A DNA stretch of 64,000 bases. Origin: JBEBVQ01 sp037190845. GTDB taxonomy: Bacteria > Bacteroidota > Bacteroidia > Chitinophagales > Chitinophagaceae. Location of the stretch: contig JBBCJI010000028.1 of NCBI GenBank assembly GCA_037190845.1, positions 10,181-74,180 of the forward strand, given 5' to 3'. The notes under the pieces were generated by a model. It was not told where the DNA came from and made no database searches. It was given only the letters and a program-made list of their open reading frames with translations. Shown in pieces: positions 19,005 to 27,963 of this stretch. How positions within the stretch are numbered: position 1 is the stretch's first letter; each line of letters begins with the position of its first letter. The position numbers were made by a program, and so were the translations under genes.

Positions 19005-19730
19005 ATGCGTTTGGTATATTTCCTGACAATCTGGTTCGTGTTATTGTCCGGCGTAGCATCTGCCCAGACTTTAAAGGGGCTTGTCGCCGATGCTGTTACA
19101 GGTAACCCGTTAAGTCCGGTTGTGGTGCTTAACGTACGTACCGGTATATCCGTATATACGGATGATCAGGGGCAATTCAGCCTCCATGCCCAAAGCGGGG
19201 ATAAAATCGCCCTCACCTTTATCGGGTATAAAACGATGCAATGGATGATGCCACCTGTGATCGGCGCTGTACAACAGCGTATTGAAATGCACCCCCTCAG
19301 CTATCAACTGGAAGAGCTCGTAGTGCGTACCCGAAGCTATACGGCTTACCAGATTGACTCTCTCGAACGGCACAGCACCTACCAGCGTGCGCTGGCGCGG
19401 CAACGTGGAGGCTCTGTGATGAGTCCTGTCAGCTTTGTTGCCGAAAAGTTGTCCGGCCGCAGCAAGCAGATATTCCGTTTTCAGAAAGAATTTAATTATT
19501 GGGAAGATCAGCGTTTTATTGATTCCCGGTATACGCCGGATCTGGTACATATGCTTACCGGATTGGAAGGCGATACACTGGCTGCATTTATGAATGCTTA
19601 TCCGATGCCATACGACTACGCCCGTGCTGCCACGGAACTGGAGCTTAAAATGTGGATCCGCACGAATTATAAAACCTTTCTGAAAAAATATGAGTCGGGT
19701 GATGCCCTGCCGGAGAAAACAGAAGAATAA
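19005..19730 (+). CDS. Exported CarboxypepD_reg-like domain protein
   Basis: A 241-residue protein with a signal peptide (MRLVYFLTIWFVLLSGVASAQ) and an N-terminal carboxypeptidase-regulatory-like beta-sandwich (about 23-105: LKGLVADAVTGNPLSPVVVLNVRTGISVYTDDQGQFSL split over two strands, then DKIALTFIGYKTMQW). This domain normally sits at the N-terminus of TonB receptors; here it is followed only by a helical tail of about 130 residues with YQIDSLERHSTYQRALAR and VSFVAEKLSGRSKQIFRFQKE, typical of a family of stand-alone Bacteroidota periplasmic proteins of unknown function. An in-frame ATG at 18966 exists, but the promoter element lies downstream of it. The gene is divergent from kbl. Confidence 0.85.
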   Translation: MRLVYFLTIWFVLLSGVASAQTLKGLVADAVTGNPLSPVVVLNVRTGISVYTDDQGQFSLHAQSGDKIALTFIGYKTMQWMMPPVIGAVQQRIEMHPLSYQLEELVVRTRSYTAYQIDSLERHSTYQRALARQRGGSVMSPVSFVAEKLSGRSKQIFRFQKEFNYWEDQRFIDSRYTPDLVHMLTGLEGDTLAAFMNAYPMPYDYARAATELELKMWIRTNYKTFLKKYESGDALPEKTEE

Positions 19731-19910
19731 ACCGGACTAATACGATTATTTCAGATGTCCCAGATCTCAAATTTGTAAATATCCTTAACAAACAGACAGC
19801 TTGAAATTAGAGGAATGAATGATACGCAAAGCTATGCAGCTTGGGTTAGTTACATAGATGCTTTGATTTGTACCATGATTCTTCGTGTTTATTACCTGGG
19901 CCGTGTTTAA

Positions 19911-22900
19911 TCAGAATGTCCGGTTCACTCCTACCACATATCGCAACTGTACATATTCCGGGTTTCCGTAAGGCGGTCTGTTGATAAAGAATGGTAAGTC
20001 TATACGGAGCGTGAGCGGTCTGGCTTTTTCAAAAATCCCCCAGTCGCGGATGGTGAAAGCAGCGCCTAAACCTGCATCCATACGTACGTCGCTGAATATA
20101 CCCGCGGGTGACACGTTCCAGTATTCCGGCATTTGGTATCTGCTCAGTTCTATAACTCCGGCATCGGCGAATGTGTACAGATCCACATGTAGCCAGCGGG
20201 TAAACCGGGGACGCAGCCGGATGTATTCATCAAAATCAATTTCTGCGTTTACGGCAGCGCCGCTACGCCCTTTGTACCCGATCATAATTTCATTCCCGCG
20301 CTGATCTGCGATGAAATAACCGGCGTAGCCGCGGAGGTTCAGTCCGCCGCCCTGTTGGAAGTGGTTGGTTTCATACCGGGAAATGCTGCGCCAGTTATCC
20401 GGAATGAAGCCATGACTACGGGTATATTTATTGTCCATCAGCTCTTCGGGACTGGCTCCGGAGAGCCAGAGTGCACTCTCCTGGGGGATGTTGTTCCCTG
20501 CCCCATAACGGCCGAACAGACGGGTACGGACTTCCAGCCGGTGCAAATAATGTGTATTGATGGCTTCCAGTTGTATGTATGAATAATTGAAAGCTGTATT
20601 GCCATTTCCGTTAAACATTGGTGTGCGAAGATGCATATTAAGTTGCCCGCCACCATGCATGTAGCGATATCCGTGCTGCCATGCCACATTCAGGGAGGCA
20701 TTGGGTCGTCCCCGTATGCTGCTCCATTCATTGGGGTAAATGAGGTAATCCAGGTCGTAGCTGATAGGTCGCCACATGGTCTGCGCATATAATTGTAACC
20801 GGTTACTAACTCCGGCTTGCCAGTTCAGGCCCCCACGATGATAATGCAGTCCGTCGAGCATGCGGCTGTTGAGCTGAAGCTCCAGTTTGGGGAAGTGTTT
20901 GAACAAAGGCGTTTCATAATTAAAGATATAGCTTACCGGTACATAGCGGTCGTAATATCCTTCTGTCGTAAGGCTGAGGTAATCGTAAGCCTGCCCCACA
21001 TGTGTATTGAACCATACGGTGGTTTGCAGCCGGTGCAGTGTATTCATGTAGTTGCCTTCGGCATGGATGCCGGCCTTCATGCCGTCAACCGGATTATACC
21101 AGAGGTCCGGGCGCATATACAGCCGGTATTGCCTGCGATCCATCGGTGGGGTAAGCCCTCCGTCAGCCTTTATCCTGATAGCTTTTGGGCGGAAGGGGAG
21201 ATGCCTGGATTTATAATTGTTCGTATAGGCTATATCTGCCAGCCGGAAAGTCGTGTCTGTCTGCACATTCCGGATACCTGAAGGGATATGTACGATGGCG
21301 TCGTATCTGTCGTTCAACTTACCCCAGCCATACCATTTGGACAATACAGTTGCTTCCGTCTGTTTTACGAACCAGTTGTTCGGGATGTGAAAGCTGTGTT
21401 TTTGTCCGTCCCGGGCAGTAACGGTAAAGTCGAGCGGCATCTGCATGTCGCCGGAGCGCCTGAACCGTATGGCGAAGCTGTCTTTCCCGGGTATATTCCG
21501 GATCCGTCCGATCCGGTAGTCAATGGTTTTGGTTGTTTCGAGCCATTGATCGAAAAACCAGTTCAGGTCCACCTTTGTGTACCGGATGAAGGAGTTCCGG
21601 AAATCCTCAAAATAGGGATGCGCAAATTTCCACTGTTCGAAATAATTGCTGAAAGCTGCGTGGAAGAGGGAGTCCCCAAGCACATATTCCAGATTGTAGA
21701 GCATGGCTGCCGTTTTGTAATATACCTGGCGGTAGCCGCCTCCGTGATGCAGTTTATTGTCGAAGTCGTGGGAATGGGTGTTCAGTGGAAGCTCCGCTTT
21801 GTTAAGCGCGTCATAACCATAGGTATTAAAGACAGTACGTTCTGCTACGAGTTGCGGCTCCCCGAATGCCTTCTGGTACCAGGACCGGGGTCTGCCGGCT
21901 ATCATAGTATCGCCGTCAATATGTCGCAGTCCTTCCGAATTAAGGTACTGGGTAAATCCCTCGTCGAGCGCTGCACGGTAGGTTTCGTTGCTGCCCACCA
22001 TACCGTAAAACCAGTTGTGGGCAATCTCATGCACCAGCAGGCTGCGGTAACCCGGATCACTGCCGCCATCGAGGGTTAGCATGGGATATTCCATACCGTC
22101 CTGTGCATCGGCGGCTACCATTTTCGGATATTGGTACATGCCGATACTTTCGGAGAATGTCTGAATGATCTTCGCGACATAATCGGCCGAATTTTGCCAG
22201 CCGGCAGCATGTGGTTCCTGCGCGATGCCTACACATTCGATTCCGTTCCACCAGGTAGTGGCGATGCGGTACGAAGGATCTGCGGTGAAAGCAAAATCGT
22301 GCACATTCTCTGCCCGGAAATGCCATACCTTTCGCTCTCCTTTCTTGTAGGGGATAATTTCAGACGGAGGCTCATTCCATTTTTTGCCGGCAAAATTTTT
22401 CATATCCAGTTTTGTCCGGAGCGTGTCCGGAAGCATTTCCTCCCGGTTTACCAATACGCCTGTTGCTTCTACGATGTAGTTGGAGGCGAAATCCAGCCGT
22501 ACGTCATAAGAGCCGAAGTTGGCATAAAACTCCTTATTCAGATGCTGATCTGTATCCCAACCCTGCTTCCGGTCGTAGACGCATATCTTGGGGAACCATT
22601 GTACACCGTTGTAGTGCATGAACCCCCAGGCATAATATAACTTCATCCTCCGGCGTGTACCCCCCAGGTCGTACCAGGTATCGAAGTTCATGCTGAAGCG
22701 GGTTTTATCCCCCGGCAGCAGTGGTTCCGGCAGATATACTTTCATGATGGTATTGTCCAGTTCAACCTGTGCAGGCTGGCCGTTGACCAGCACGCTGTCA
22801 ATTTCCGATCCCAGTCCGGCGGCTTCCCGCTGGCCGAGCCAGGGTTTCGATTTATTTGTTTTTTCCAGTGCACGCAGGTAAGACCCTTTTATAAAAGCGT

Positions 22901-23168
22901 TCTGGAACAGGTGGAAATATACATAACGGAGTGTATCCGGGGAGTTATTCCAGTAGTCAAGTGTGAGCTTGCCGTTGATAACATGCAGCGATTCGTCGAT
23001 CCGGGCGTGTATATCATAATGTACATCCTGCTGCCAGTAACCGGGTTCGGGAAGCCGGTTTTGCCAGTATAGCGGATTATTGGTATTGCGGTAGACATTG
23101 TCATTGATCTGTGCCGATGTGTTTAGGGAAATGACCAGTAATATAGCTGTGAGAACGCTTTTGCCCAT
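19911..23168 (-). CDS. M1-family zinc metallopeptidase with C-terminal beta-barrel-like domain
   Basis: A 1085-residue exported protein (signal peptide MGKSVLTAILLVISLNTSAQ). Residues about 40-270 form the M1 N-terminal beta domain. The catalytic domain has DGMEYPML (the GAMEN-equivalent exopeptidase loop) and the zinc site H380-E-I-A-H384 with E403 in LDEGFTQY, the exact HExxH-x18-E spacing. Beyond about 670 there is no standard M1 C-terminal domain. Instead, about 400 residues alternate short amphipathic, aromatic-rich strands (YRLYMRPDLWYNPVDGMKAG, LQTTVWFNTHVG, LHVDLYTFADAG) and end in RYVVGVNRTF, a terminal-Phe pattern typical of outer-membrane barrels. The predicted role is an aminopeptidase tethered to the outer membrane that trims peptides. 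The barrel assignment is inference; the peptidase assignment is firm. Confidence 0.92.
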   Translation of the reverse strand: MGKSVLTAILLVISLNTSAQINDNVYRNTNNPLYWQNRLPEPGYWQQDVHYDIHARIDESLHVINGKLTLDYWNNSPDTLRYVYFHLFQNAFIKGSYLRALEKTNKSKPWLGQREAAGLGSEIDSVLVNGQPAQVELDNTIMKVYLPEPLLPGDKTRFSMNFDTWYDLGGTRRRMKLYYAWGFMHYNGVQWFPKICVYDRKQGWDTDQHLNKEFYANFGSYDVRLDFASNYIVEATGVLVNREEMLPDTLRTKLDMKNFAGKKWNEPPSEIIPYKKGERKVWHFRAENVHDFAFTADPSYRIATTWWNGIECVGIAQEPHAAGWQNSADYVAKIIQTFSESIGMYQYPKMVAADAQDGMEYPMLTLDGGSDPGYRSLLVHEIAHNWFYGMVGSNETYRAALDEGFTQYLNSEGLRHIDGDTMIAGRPRSWYQKAFGEPQLVAERTVFNTYGYDALNKAELPLNTHSHDFDNKLHHGGGYRQVYYKTAAMLYNLEYVLGDSLFHAAFSNYFEQWKFAHPYFEDFRNSFIRYTKVDLNWFFDQWLETTKTIDYRIGRIRNIPGKDSFAIRFRRSGDMQMPLDFTVTARDGQKHSFHIPNNWFVKQTEATVLSKWYGWGKLNDRYDAIVHIPSGIRNVQTDTTFRLADIAYTNNYKSRHLPFRPKAIRIKADGGLTPPMDRRQYRLYMRPDLWYNPVDGMKAGIHAEGNYMNTLHRLQTTVWFNTHVGQAYDYLSLTTEGYYDRYVPVSYIFNYETPLFKHFPKLELQLNSRMLDGLHYHRGGLNWQAGVSNRLQLYAQTMWRPISYDLDYLIYPNEWSSIRGRPNASLNVAWQHGYRYMHGGGQLNMHLRTPMFNGNGNTAFNYSYIQLEAINTHYLHRLEVRTRLFGRYGAGNNIPQESALWLSGASPEELMDNKYTRSHGFIPDNWRSISRYETNHFQQGGGLNLRGYAGYFIADQRGNEIMIGYKGRSGAAVNAEIDFDEYIRLRPRFTRWLHVDLYTFADAGVIELSRYQMPEYWNVSPAGIFSDVRMDAGLGAAFTIRDWGIFEKARPLTLRIDLPFFINRPPYGNPEYVQLRYVVGVNRTF

Positions 23169-23667
23169 GTTTTTTATACGGTTTCCATAAAATAAATAAA
23201 GGATGAAAATACGAAATGAATATCAAGCGCATGTATGAAATTTAAAATATTTGATCGTTACTCATTATGATAATGAGGGACTGTCATGTGTTTGCAGTTC
23301 ATGGCAGCCTTGAGTCAGCCGCCTGAAGCGAAACGATGGTTTTTATGATCGTCCTGATGCCTGACGATTGCTGCCCGTGGGCCAATAACAGGCTTTTTTA
23401 TGTGCAGGAGACTTTAAGGATGTTCAGGCACAAAACATGAATCATCATGAAATGTCCCTGTTGTTGTTTTTTACCGGACAACGATGTTTTTTAACTGAAA
23501 AAGCGTCTGAGCTTATTGCACGCTAATGATGTATAAACGCTGCAGCCTTGGTAGCCAAAGCGTTAAAGATGGGGCTGGCCCAATAGTCCTCCTGTCTATG
23601 CTTACCTGATATAATCCACCCTGATGTAGTGTTTTTGATTTCAGAAGCGGGTAGTGTCCGGCAACTC
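23169..23667. other. Intergenic region without recognisable gene
   Basis: About 500 bases with no supported gene. It carries scattered T-rich tracts only; the REP-like palindrome follows at 23668. Confidence 0.5.
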
Positions 23668-23747
23668 TGTCATGCAGACGAAGGAAGGATACCGCAAAAC
23701 GCCGGGAACGGCTCATTATACGGGATACTTCCTTCGTGCCGGTGACA
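23668..23747. repeat. REP-like palindrome (GTCATxC...GAAGGAAGGAT family)
   Basis: The left arm TGTCATGCAGACGAAGGAAG and the right arm (reverse complement TGTCACCGGCACGAAGGAAG) form an imperfect hairpin with a loop of about 30 bases. The same core, GTCATCCTGACGAAGGAAGG, recurs at 31336-31364, 31436-31464 and, in variant form, near 30823, 30937 and 63818-63908. Confidence 0.7.
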
Positions 23748-23765
23748 TATGAGATTCGTGGGGGA

Positions 23766-25043
23766 TTACTCCTTAATGAATTTTTTTGTGGCAACAGCCT
23801 TGCCGTTCTCTATCCGCACTAAATACACGCCTGTAGTAAAGTCATGTACATGCACCGTTACATTTTTCCGGTTCGTTTTTTCAGTGTACAGGACGCGGCC
23901 TGTTATATCTGCAACGCTTACCGAAGAACCCTCCGGTACGCCTGCAATGGTTATGGTATTGTTTGCAGGGTTGGGATAAATATCAAACGATAAAGTATTA
24001 CTGATATCCTCAACGCCGGTAGTGGTAAATACTCTCGGCGCACCGCAGGTAAATACACCCAGACTGCCAAGTGCATATAACTTGTCATTAAATATGGTGA
24101 GTGAATAGGCTCTGTCTTGTCCCGTTATGGAATCACCATTTATTTTGTACCACTTGCCTTCTATGTCGTGCCATGTTGTGCCGTTGTCGTTCGACTGGAA
24201 AAGATCGGTTTGCGAATGCTGTGCAAAAATAAAACTGCCTACAGACTGTACATAACGGGCATCATTATACTCGCGTACGACTGTCCATGTAGCGCCGTCA
24301 TCCAATGTTCTGTATATTCCTTTAGCTGCTCCCTGTCCGGAAATCAATAATCCGTTATCTATTTTGGCTAAACTGCTGATCTTGTCATTTGTCATGGATG
24401 CTACCTGATAAACAGAAGTCCAGTTAACTCCGTTGTCTGTGGACTTTAATACATTCTTTTCCGAAGCAGCGTACAATGCTCCGTTCAGCTCCACAATATT
24501 GGCTTTTATACTTTTATTGGTAATGCCTGATGCGAATGAGCTTACTGTCCAGGTCAATCCGCCATCTGTAGAGTAGTAAATGTTTTCGCCCGTTCCGACA
24601 AGCATTACATCGGCATTTCTGTATATGGTCGTTATGTTTGACGTTTCACCCACGGGTGTTGCGGTGGCAGGCGTCACTTCAGATACAAGCGTCCAATTTG
24701 TTCCGTTGGTTGATGAATAAACAGATGGTTTGCTGTTCGGATTTACCCTTTTGGAAGTATAGGCCGTGCCCTGATAATTAAAATAGGCATAGCTGCCGCA
24801 ATATTGATAGATAGGGGCAAGTCCGGTATCTGTTCTTGTCCAGTCTGTTGCATTATCGCTTGTCCATATTCCACCAGGCCCGTGAAGGGCAATTATTTTA
24901 CCATTAAAGGTGTCTAAATGACCTTGTCCTCTTTGAGAGGCGTTTGTCTGGGCCCACTGAATAGGCGTGTTTTGTGCGTTTGTGCTTACGACAACAGTCA
25001 TGGTTGCCGCGATTGCCATTGTGCTGAATAAAAGTTGTTTCAT
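23766..25043 (-). CDS. Exported BNR/propeller-repeat protein with T9SS type A sorting domain
   Basis: A 425-residue protein with a signal peptide (LLFSTMAIAATMTVVVSTNAQ). The body consists of about seven repeats of the Asp-box/BNR type: GGIWTSDNATDWTRT, VYSSTNGTNWTLV, IYYSTDGGLTWTV, LKSTDNGVNWTSV, IYRTLDDGATWTVV, FQSNDNGTTWHDI. These form a sialidase/photosystem-stability-factor-like propeller. No sialidase catalytic residues are obvious, so binding or structural function is more likely. The C-terminus (FDIYPNPANNTITIAGV ... VATKKFIKE) is a type A T9SS sorting domain. It lies 12 bases after the lipocalin-like lipoprotein gene on the same strand, so the two form an operon. Confidence 0.92.
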   Translation of the reverse strand: MKQLLFSTMAIAATMTVVVSTNAQNTPIQWAQTNASQRGQGHLDTFNGKIIALHGPGGIWTSDNATDWTRTDTGLAPIYQYCGSYAYFNYQGTAYTSKRVNPNSKPSVYSSTNGTNWTLVSEVTPATATPVGETSNITTIYRNADVMLVGTGENIYYSTDGGLTWTVSSFASGITNKSIKANIVELNGALYAASEKNVLKSTDNGVNWTSVYQVASMTNDKISSLAKIDNGLLISGQGAAKGIYRTLDDGATWTVVREYNDARYVQSVGSFIFAQHSQTDLFQSNDNGTTWHDIEGKWYKINGDSITGQDRAYSLTIFNDKLYALGSLGVFTCGAPRVFTTTGVEDISNTLSFDIYPNPANNTITIAGVPEGSSVSVADITGRVLYTEKTNRKNVTVHVHDFTTGVYLVRIENGKAVATKKFIKE

Positions 25044-25055
25044 TTTGTGTTGATT

Positions 25056-25517
25056 TTATTGTCTTTCAAATATGCTGATATCCGTTTCGTCATCCTCTTC
25101 TTCGTACTGGGTGATTTCAAGACGGTTGTTGTTGTTTGAAAATACGGTTGTCCATTCCCGTGTTATCGCCAGAGAGCCTGACCCGGCATGAACGGTGTAT
25201 TTATTGTCGGCAGTTTTTTCCCAGGAGGAAATCGCGTAACTGAATGGTACGCACTCTCCCGAAAGGCTGCTTGTATTTGCACCCTCCACTTTTCCTCTTC
25301 CGTCGGCATTAAAGGAATATTTCCCTTGTGCCAGGCCGCAGGAGTCTGTATAGGCTTCTCCGTTTTCGGTTTTTGAAACCAGCTTCCAGGTACCGACAAT
25401 TACATCTTCTGAAACGGTGATATCGTCCGGGTTGCCGTTGGTGTCTTCTTTTTTGCAGGATGCAAAGGCGAGGCTGAAAACTGTTAAGGCTACGCCTGTG
25501 TAGAGGAGTTTTTTCAT
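25056..25517 (-). CDS. Lipocalin-like lipoprotein
   Basis: A 153-residue predicted lipoprotein. The signal peptide ends in the lipobox LAFASC, followed by KKEDTNG. The mature part begins with VGTWKLVSKTENG, the motif that starts Bacteroidota lipocalin-like domains, and ends in a run of beta strands. The family binds small hydrophobic ligands or serves as a surface lipoprotein; the ligand is unknown. It is the first gene of a two-gene operon with the T9SS propeller protein, suggesting both work at the cell surface. Confidence 0.85.
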   Translation of the reverse strand: MKKLLYTGVALTVFSLAFASCKKEDTNGNPDDITVSEDVIVGTWKLVSKTENGEAYTDSCGLAQGKYSFNADGRGKVEGANTSSLSGECVPFSYAISSWEKTADNKYTVHAGSGSLAITREWTTVFSNNNNRLEITQYEEEDDETDISIFERQ

Positions 25518-25834
25518 GACTTTTATTTATGTTTTTTGATTATATATTTTTTTATTTTCTGTATTGTATTAAAAATACAAATATAATCGCGGCAATAATT
25601 GTTACCATGCATCACGGAAAATGTTATGGCCTGGCGAAAGGAGTAAAAGTACCTCTGGGATTTAGCCGGGCAATAGTGTATCAGTGTTCCATAATATGAT
25701 ACAAAGATAGTGATAATTTATATGACGTGGAAATAGGTGAGAATACTCATTTTCATAGTTACTTATACCTATACATGAAAGTTTTGTTACGTGATAATTT
25801 TATTGATATGAAAGGCATAAGGAAGACTGTATAG
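25518..25834. other. AT-rich intergenic region upstream of the lipoprotein operon
   Basis: No gene is seen. It probably contains the operon promoter (minus strand), but no exact TAnnTTTG was found at a sensible distance. Confidence 0.4.
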
Positions 25835-26062
25835 TTGCTTGTTTATATGATCAACGACAGCATGAAGGAAATTGCAAAGGAGTTGGGTATTGGCAAGCCG
25901 GTAACAACATACTATGTCCGTCATTCTTTTGCTATGATCCTGAAGAACAGCGGTGCTGCTTGGGTCAGTAGTCCTTTAGATCCTGGACTAAAATTTAAAC
26001 AGGCGCTAAGAAGCTGTCTAAAATTCATTCAGATGATCACGTATTGCATTAAAAAACCTTAG
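25835..26062 (+). pseudogene. Remnant of a tyrosine recombinase (integrase) C-terminal region
   Basis: A stretch of about 40 residues, INDSMKEIAKELGIGKP then VTTYYVRHSFAMILKNSGA, matches the box II region of Bacteroidota phage-integrase-family recombinases (usual form TTYxARHSFATxLKRSGAS), including the catalytic Arg of RHSF. Everything upstream is missing, and the downstream part, which should carry LGHxxxxTTxxY with the nucleophilic Tyr, is replaced by unrelated sequence that runs into the MITE-like element. It has no proper start codon and cannot be functional. It marks a decayed mobile element insertion. Confidence 0.7.
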
Positions 26063-26425
26063 CCCGGGAGTATGCTGCCCTTTCAGGGCGGGGTGGTGGT
26101 GACCATGTTGTACCCAACGCGATGCGTTGGGTTTTATATATATTGCCCCTGCGGGGCGCCGGCTCAGTTTATCCGGAATATCGAAGGTTATGTTGGTATA
26201 ATCTCCTCCTGTCACCAGCCGGAAGATATACCGTACCTGCAACTCAAAAAGGCTGAAAGCCTTTGATACAAACAGCCCGGGGCATCGCCCCGGGTTGCAA
26301 ATGAAACCCACACATCCCATGTGCCCTGAAAGGGCAGCATAAAAAGGCGACAATCGGGGGGGGGGGATACCAAAGACGTCTTGCTCATACACCTTTTTCC
26401 GAATCATTTTTAGGCAGCTTCTTAG
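26006..26425. mobile_element. 420-bp MITE-like element with terminal and nested inverted repeats
   Basis: The ends 26006-26030 and 26401-26425 are 25-base inverted repeats (CTAAGAAGCTGTCTAAAA... against CTAAGAAGCTGCCTAAAA..., 22 of 25 matching). A second perfect 18-base inverted pair lies inside (26072-26089 and 26323-26340, ATGCTGCCCTTTCAGGGC). Between them is a series of three-base-loop hairpins: 26113-26131 (CCCAACGC, loop GAT), 26145-26157 (GCCCC, loop TGC), 26248-26264 (AAAGGCT, loop GAA) and 26276-26294 (CCCGGGGC, loop ATC). No intact protein is encoded. The outer repeats resemble ends of Bacteroidota insertion sequences. An 11-G run at 26356-26366 could be assembly-sensitive. Confidence 0.7.
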
Positions 26426-26465
26426 AATTTTCGTGCGTTTGGGGCTGAAGCATGTCTGCAATCTT

Positions 26466-27920
26466 TTATTCCACATCTGCGGGGCTCCGGATACTTATCT
26501 GTCTTGTATTACCAAACTGACCGACAATCCCGGTAATGTTCACCTCTCCCGGAGGTATTCGTTCCTGTGCAAATGTGGCTCCGGATGTGGTATACAGTTT
26601 CAGGCGCCCCGAAATGTCTGATGCATCGGTTATTGATTTATTACCCGCATAATTTCCCTCAGATATTGTAGCACTCATGATACGCACCAGGGTAGACTGG
26701 TACTTGCCGAAATCTTCACTGCTGATGATGGCAACATTATATATTTCCGGCGATATGGTTTTCCCGGTACCCACACGTTCTGCTTTCTGTGTGCGTAGCG
26801 AGTTCCCGCTTACCTGTAACAGGCCGTTATAGTGCGATAACTGTGTGCCACTGATGTCTACCAGTACTGAATCTTCCACATTGAAAGTATGGCTGCTGCT
26901 GAAACGGACAATAATGCCCCGGCTACCGTCCTGTATGATCATATTCCGGCTGTCTGTATTCTTATATCGCCGGTCGGAAATAACGATACCACTTATCCGG
27001 TAGTTGTTCAGTGAGACAGTACCCGTATGGTTGGCTAATCGGCGGATGCTGTCTATCGTAACAAGCGGTATGACCGGTGCCGGTCCTGCATCACACCGGG
27101 GATCATGAAACCGGACATCATCCACGTCGCGTATCACGAGTTGTGGCGTTCTGCCGCCGCTCACAGCGCTGGTATAAACTGTATAGATACCGGTAATTGT
27201 ACCTTTACCTGCTGGTAATGGTCTGCCCGCAAAGCTGGCATAGTTGCTGCTGCGTATGGCCATTTTGCTGCCGGTACAATTGCTGATATCCCGGTTTGTA
27301 GTGGCATTAGGCTGTGTGTAGGTGCTGCCGGTATCTGTAAATTCTGCTTCTGTGATTGTGATCAGACGGTTATACAGGGCCGGATCGGCATCTGCTATTT
27401 GTGTCAGGGAGTAGGGGATTCCCTTCATTTGATGACCGATACTGCCTTTGACTAAATGATCCGCTATGCGTACGGCAGGTATCCCGGTTAATGAAAGTTG
27501 CGGTGTCGGGGTATAGCCAATTATGGGGAGGCCTCCGTCATAACCTAAGTACAGGTCCTTACATTTAATATATATCCTGCGTCCTTCGGGATAATCATTA
27601 TACAGGTTATAGGCGTCCAGTAATATGGTTATAGCCCCGGTGGAGTCTTCAATGACGATACGCTTGTAAAAATTACCGGTACGATCATCGGCAGTCACGA
27701 TCCCGGAGACAAGGATGTCGTCTGTGATGAGTGTTGTGTCACCGCCTGTTTTGAAATCATAAAATCCGTTCAATGATTTTAATTCCGTCAGGCTATGTGT
27801 AACCGGTAATGCCGGGTCGTGATGCCGTATGTCTGGCGGCGTTTCTATTTTCTGTTTCATACAGGCTGAAAGCTGAGCGACTAATGTGGCTGTTGCGAGC
27901 AATAATATGGTGTGGTGCAT
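26466..27920 (-). CDS. DUF5689 (OB-fold-like) lipoprotein
   Basis: A 484-residue predicted lipoprotein with lipobox LSAC (residue 20), then MKQKIETPPD. The first half is a DUF5689-type region (DDILVSGIVTADDRTGNFYKR, DSTGAITILLD, RIYIKCKDLYLGYDGG), and a second similar beta-barrel unit lies at about 295-480 (NYRISGIVISDRRYKN, IIVRFSSSHTFNVEDSVLV, ending FGNTRQISIRSPADVE). These are OB-fold-like strands of the type that bind nucleic acids or other polymers. The gene follows the TonB receptor by 43 bases and is almost certainly co-transcribed. Next to a secreted nuclease, the protein is probably the receptor's surface partner. The direct function is not known. Confidence 0.85.
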   Translation of the reverse strand: MHHTILLLATATLVAQLSACMKQKIETPPDIRHHDPALPVTHSLTELKSLNGFYDFKTGGDTTLITDDILVSGIVTADDRTGNFYKRIVIEDSTGAITILLDAYNLYNDYPEGRRIYIKCKDLYLGYDGGLPIIGYTPTPQLSLTGIPAVRIADHLVKGSIGHQMKGIPYSLTQIADADPALYNRLITITEAEFTDTGSTYTQPNATTNRDISNCTGSKMAIRSSNYASFAGRPLPAGKGTITGIYTVYTSAVSGGRTPQLVIRDVDDVRFHDPRCDAGPAPVIPLVTIDSIRRLANHTGTVSLNNYRISGIVISDRRYKNTDSRNMIIQDGSRGIIVRFSSSHTFNVEDSVLVDISGTQLSHYNGLLQVSGNSLRTQKAERVGTGKTISPEIYNVAIISSEDFGKYQSTLVRIMSATISEGNYAGNKSITDASDISGRLKLYTTSGATFAQERIPPGEVNITGIVGQFGNTRQISIRSPADVE

Positions 27921-27963
27921 GTTTGAATGTGTTTAATGTGGTACATGTGTCTTGTCAGTCGGG

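Noticed and set aside
20817..22640. Long plus-strand open frames opposite the M1 peptidase
   Set aside because: They are antisense shadows of a strong coding sequence and show no motifs of their own.
26018..26476. Overlapping open frames on both strands in the hairpin region
   Set aside because: They run through palindromes, have no family similarity and are explained by the mobile element.
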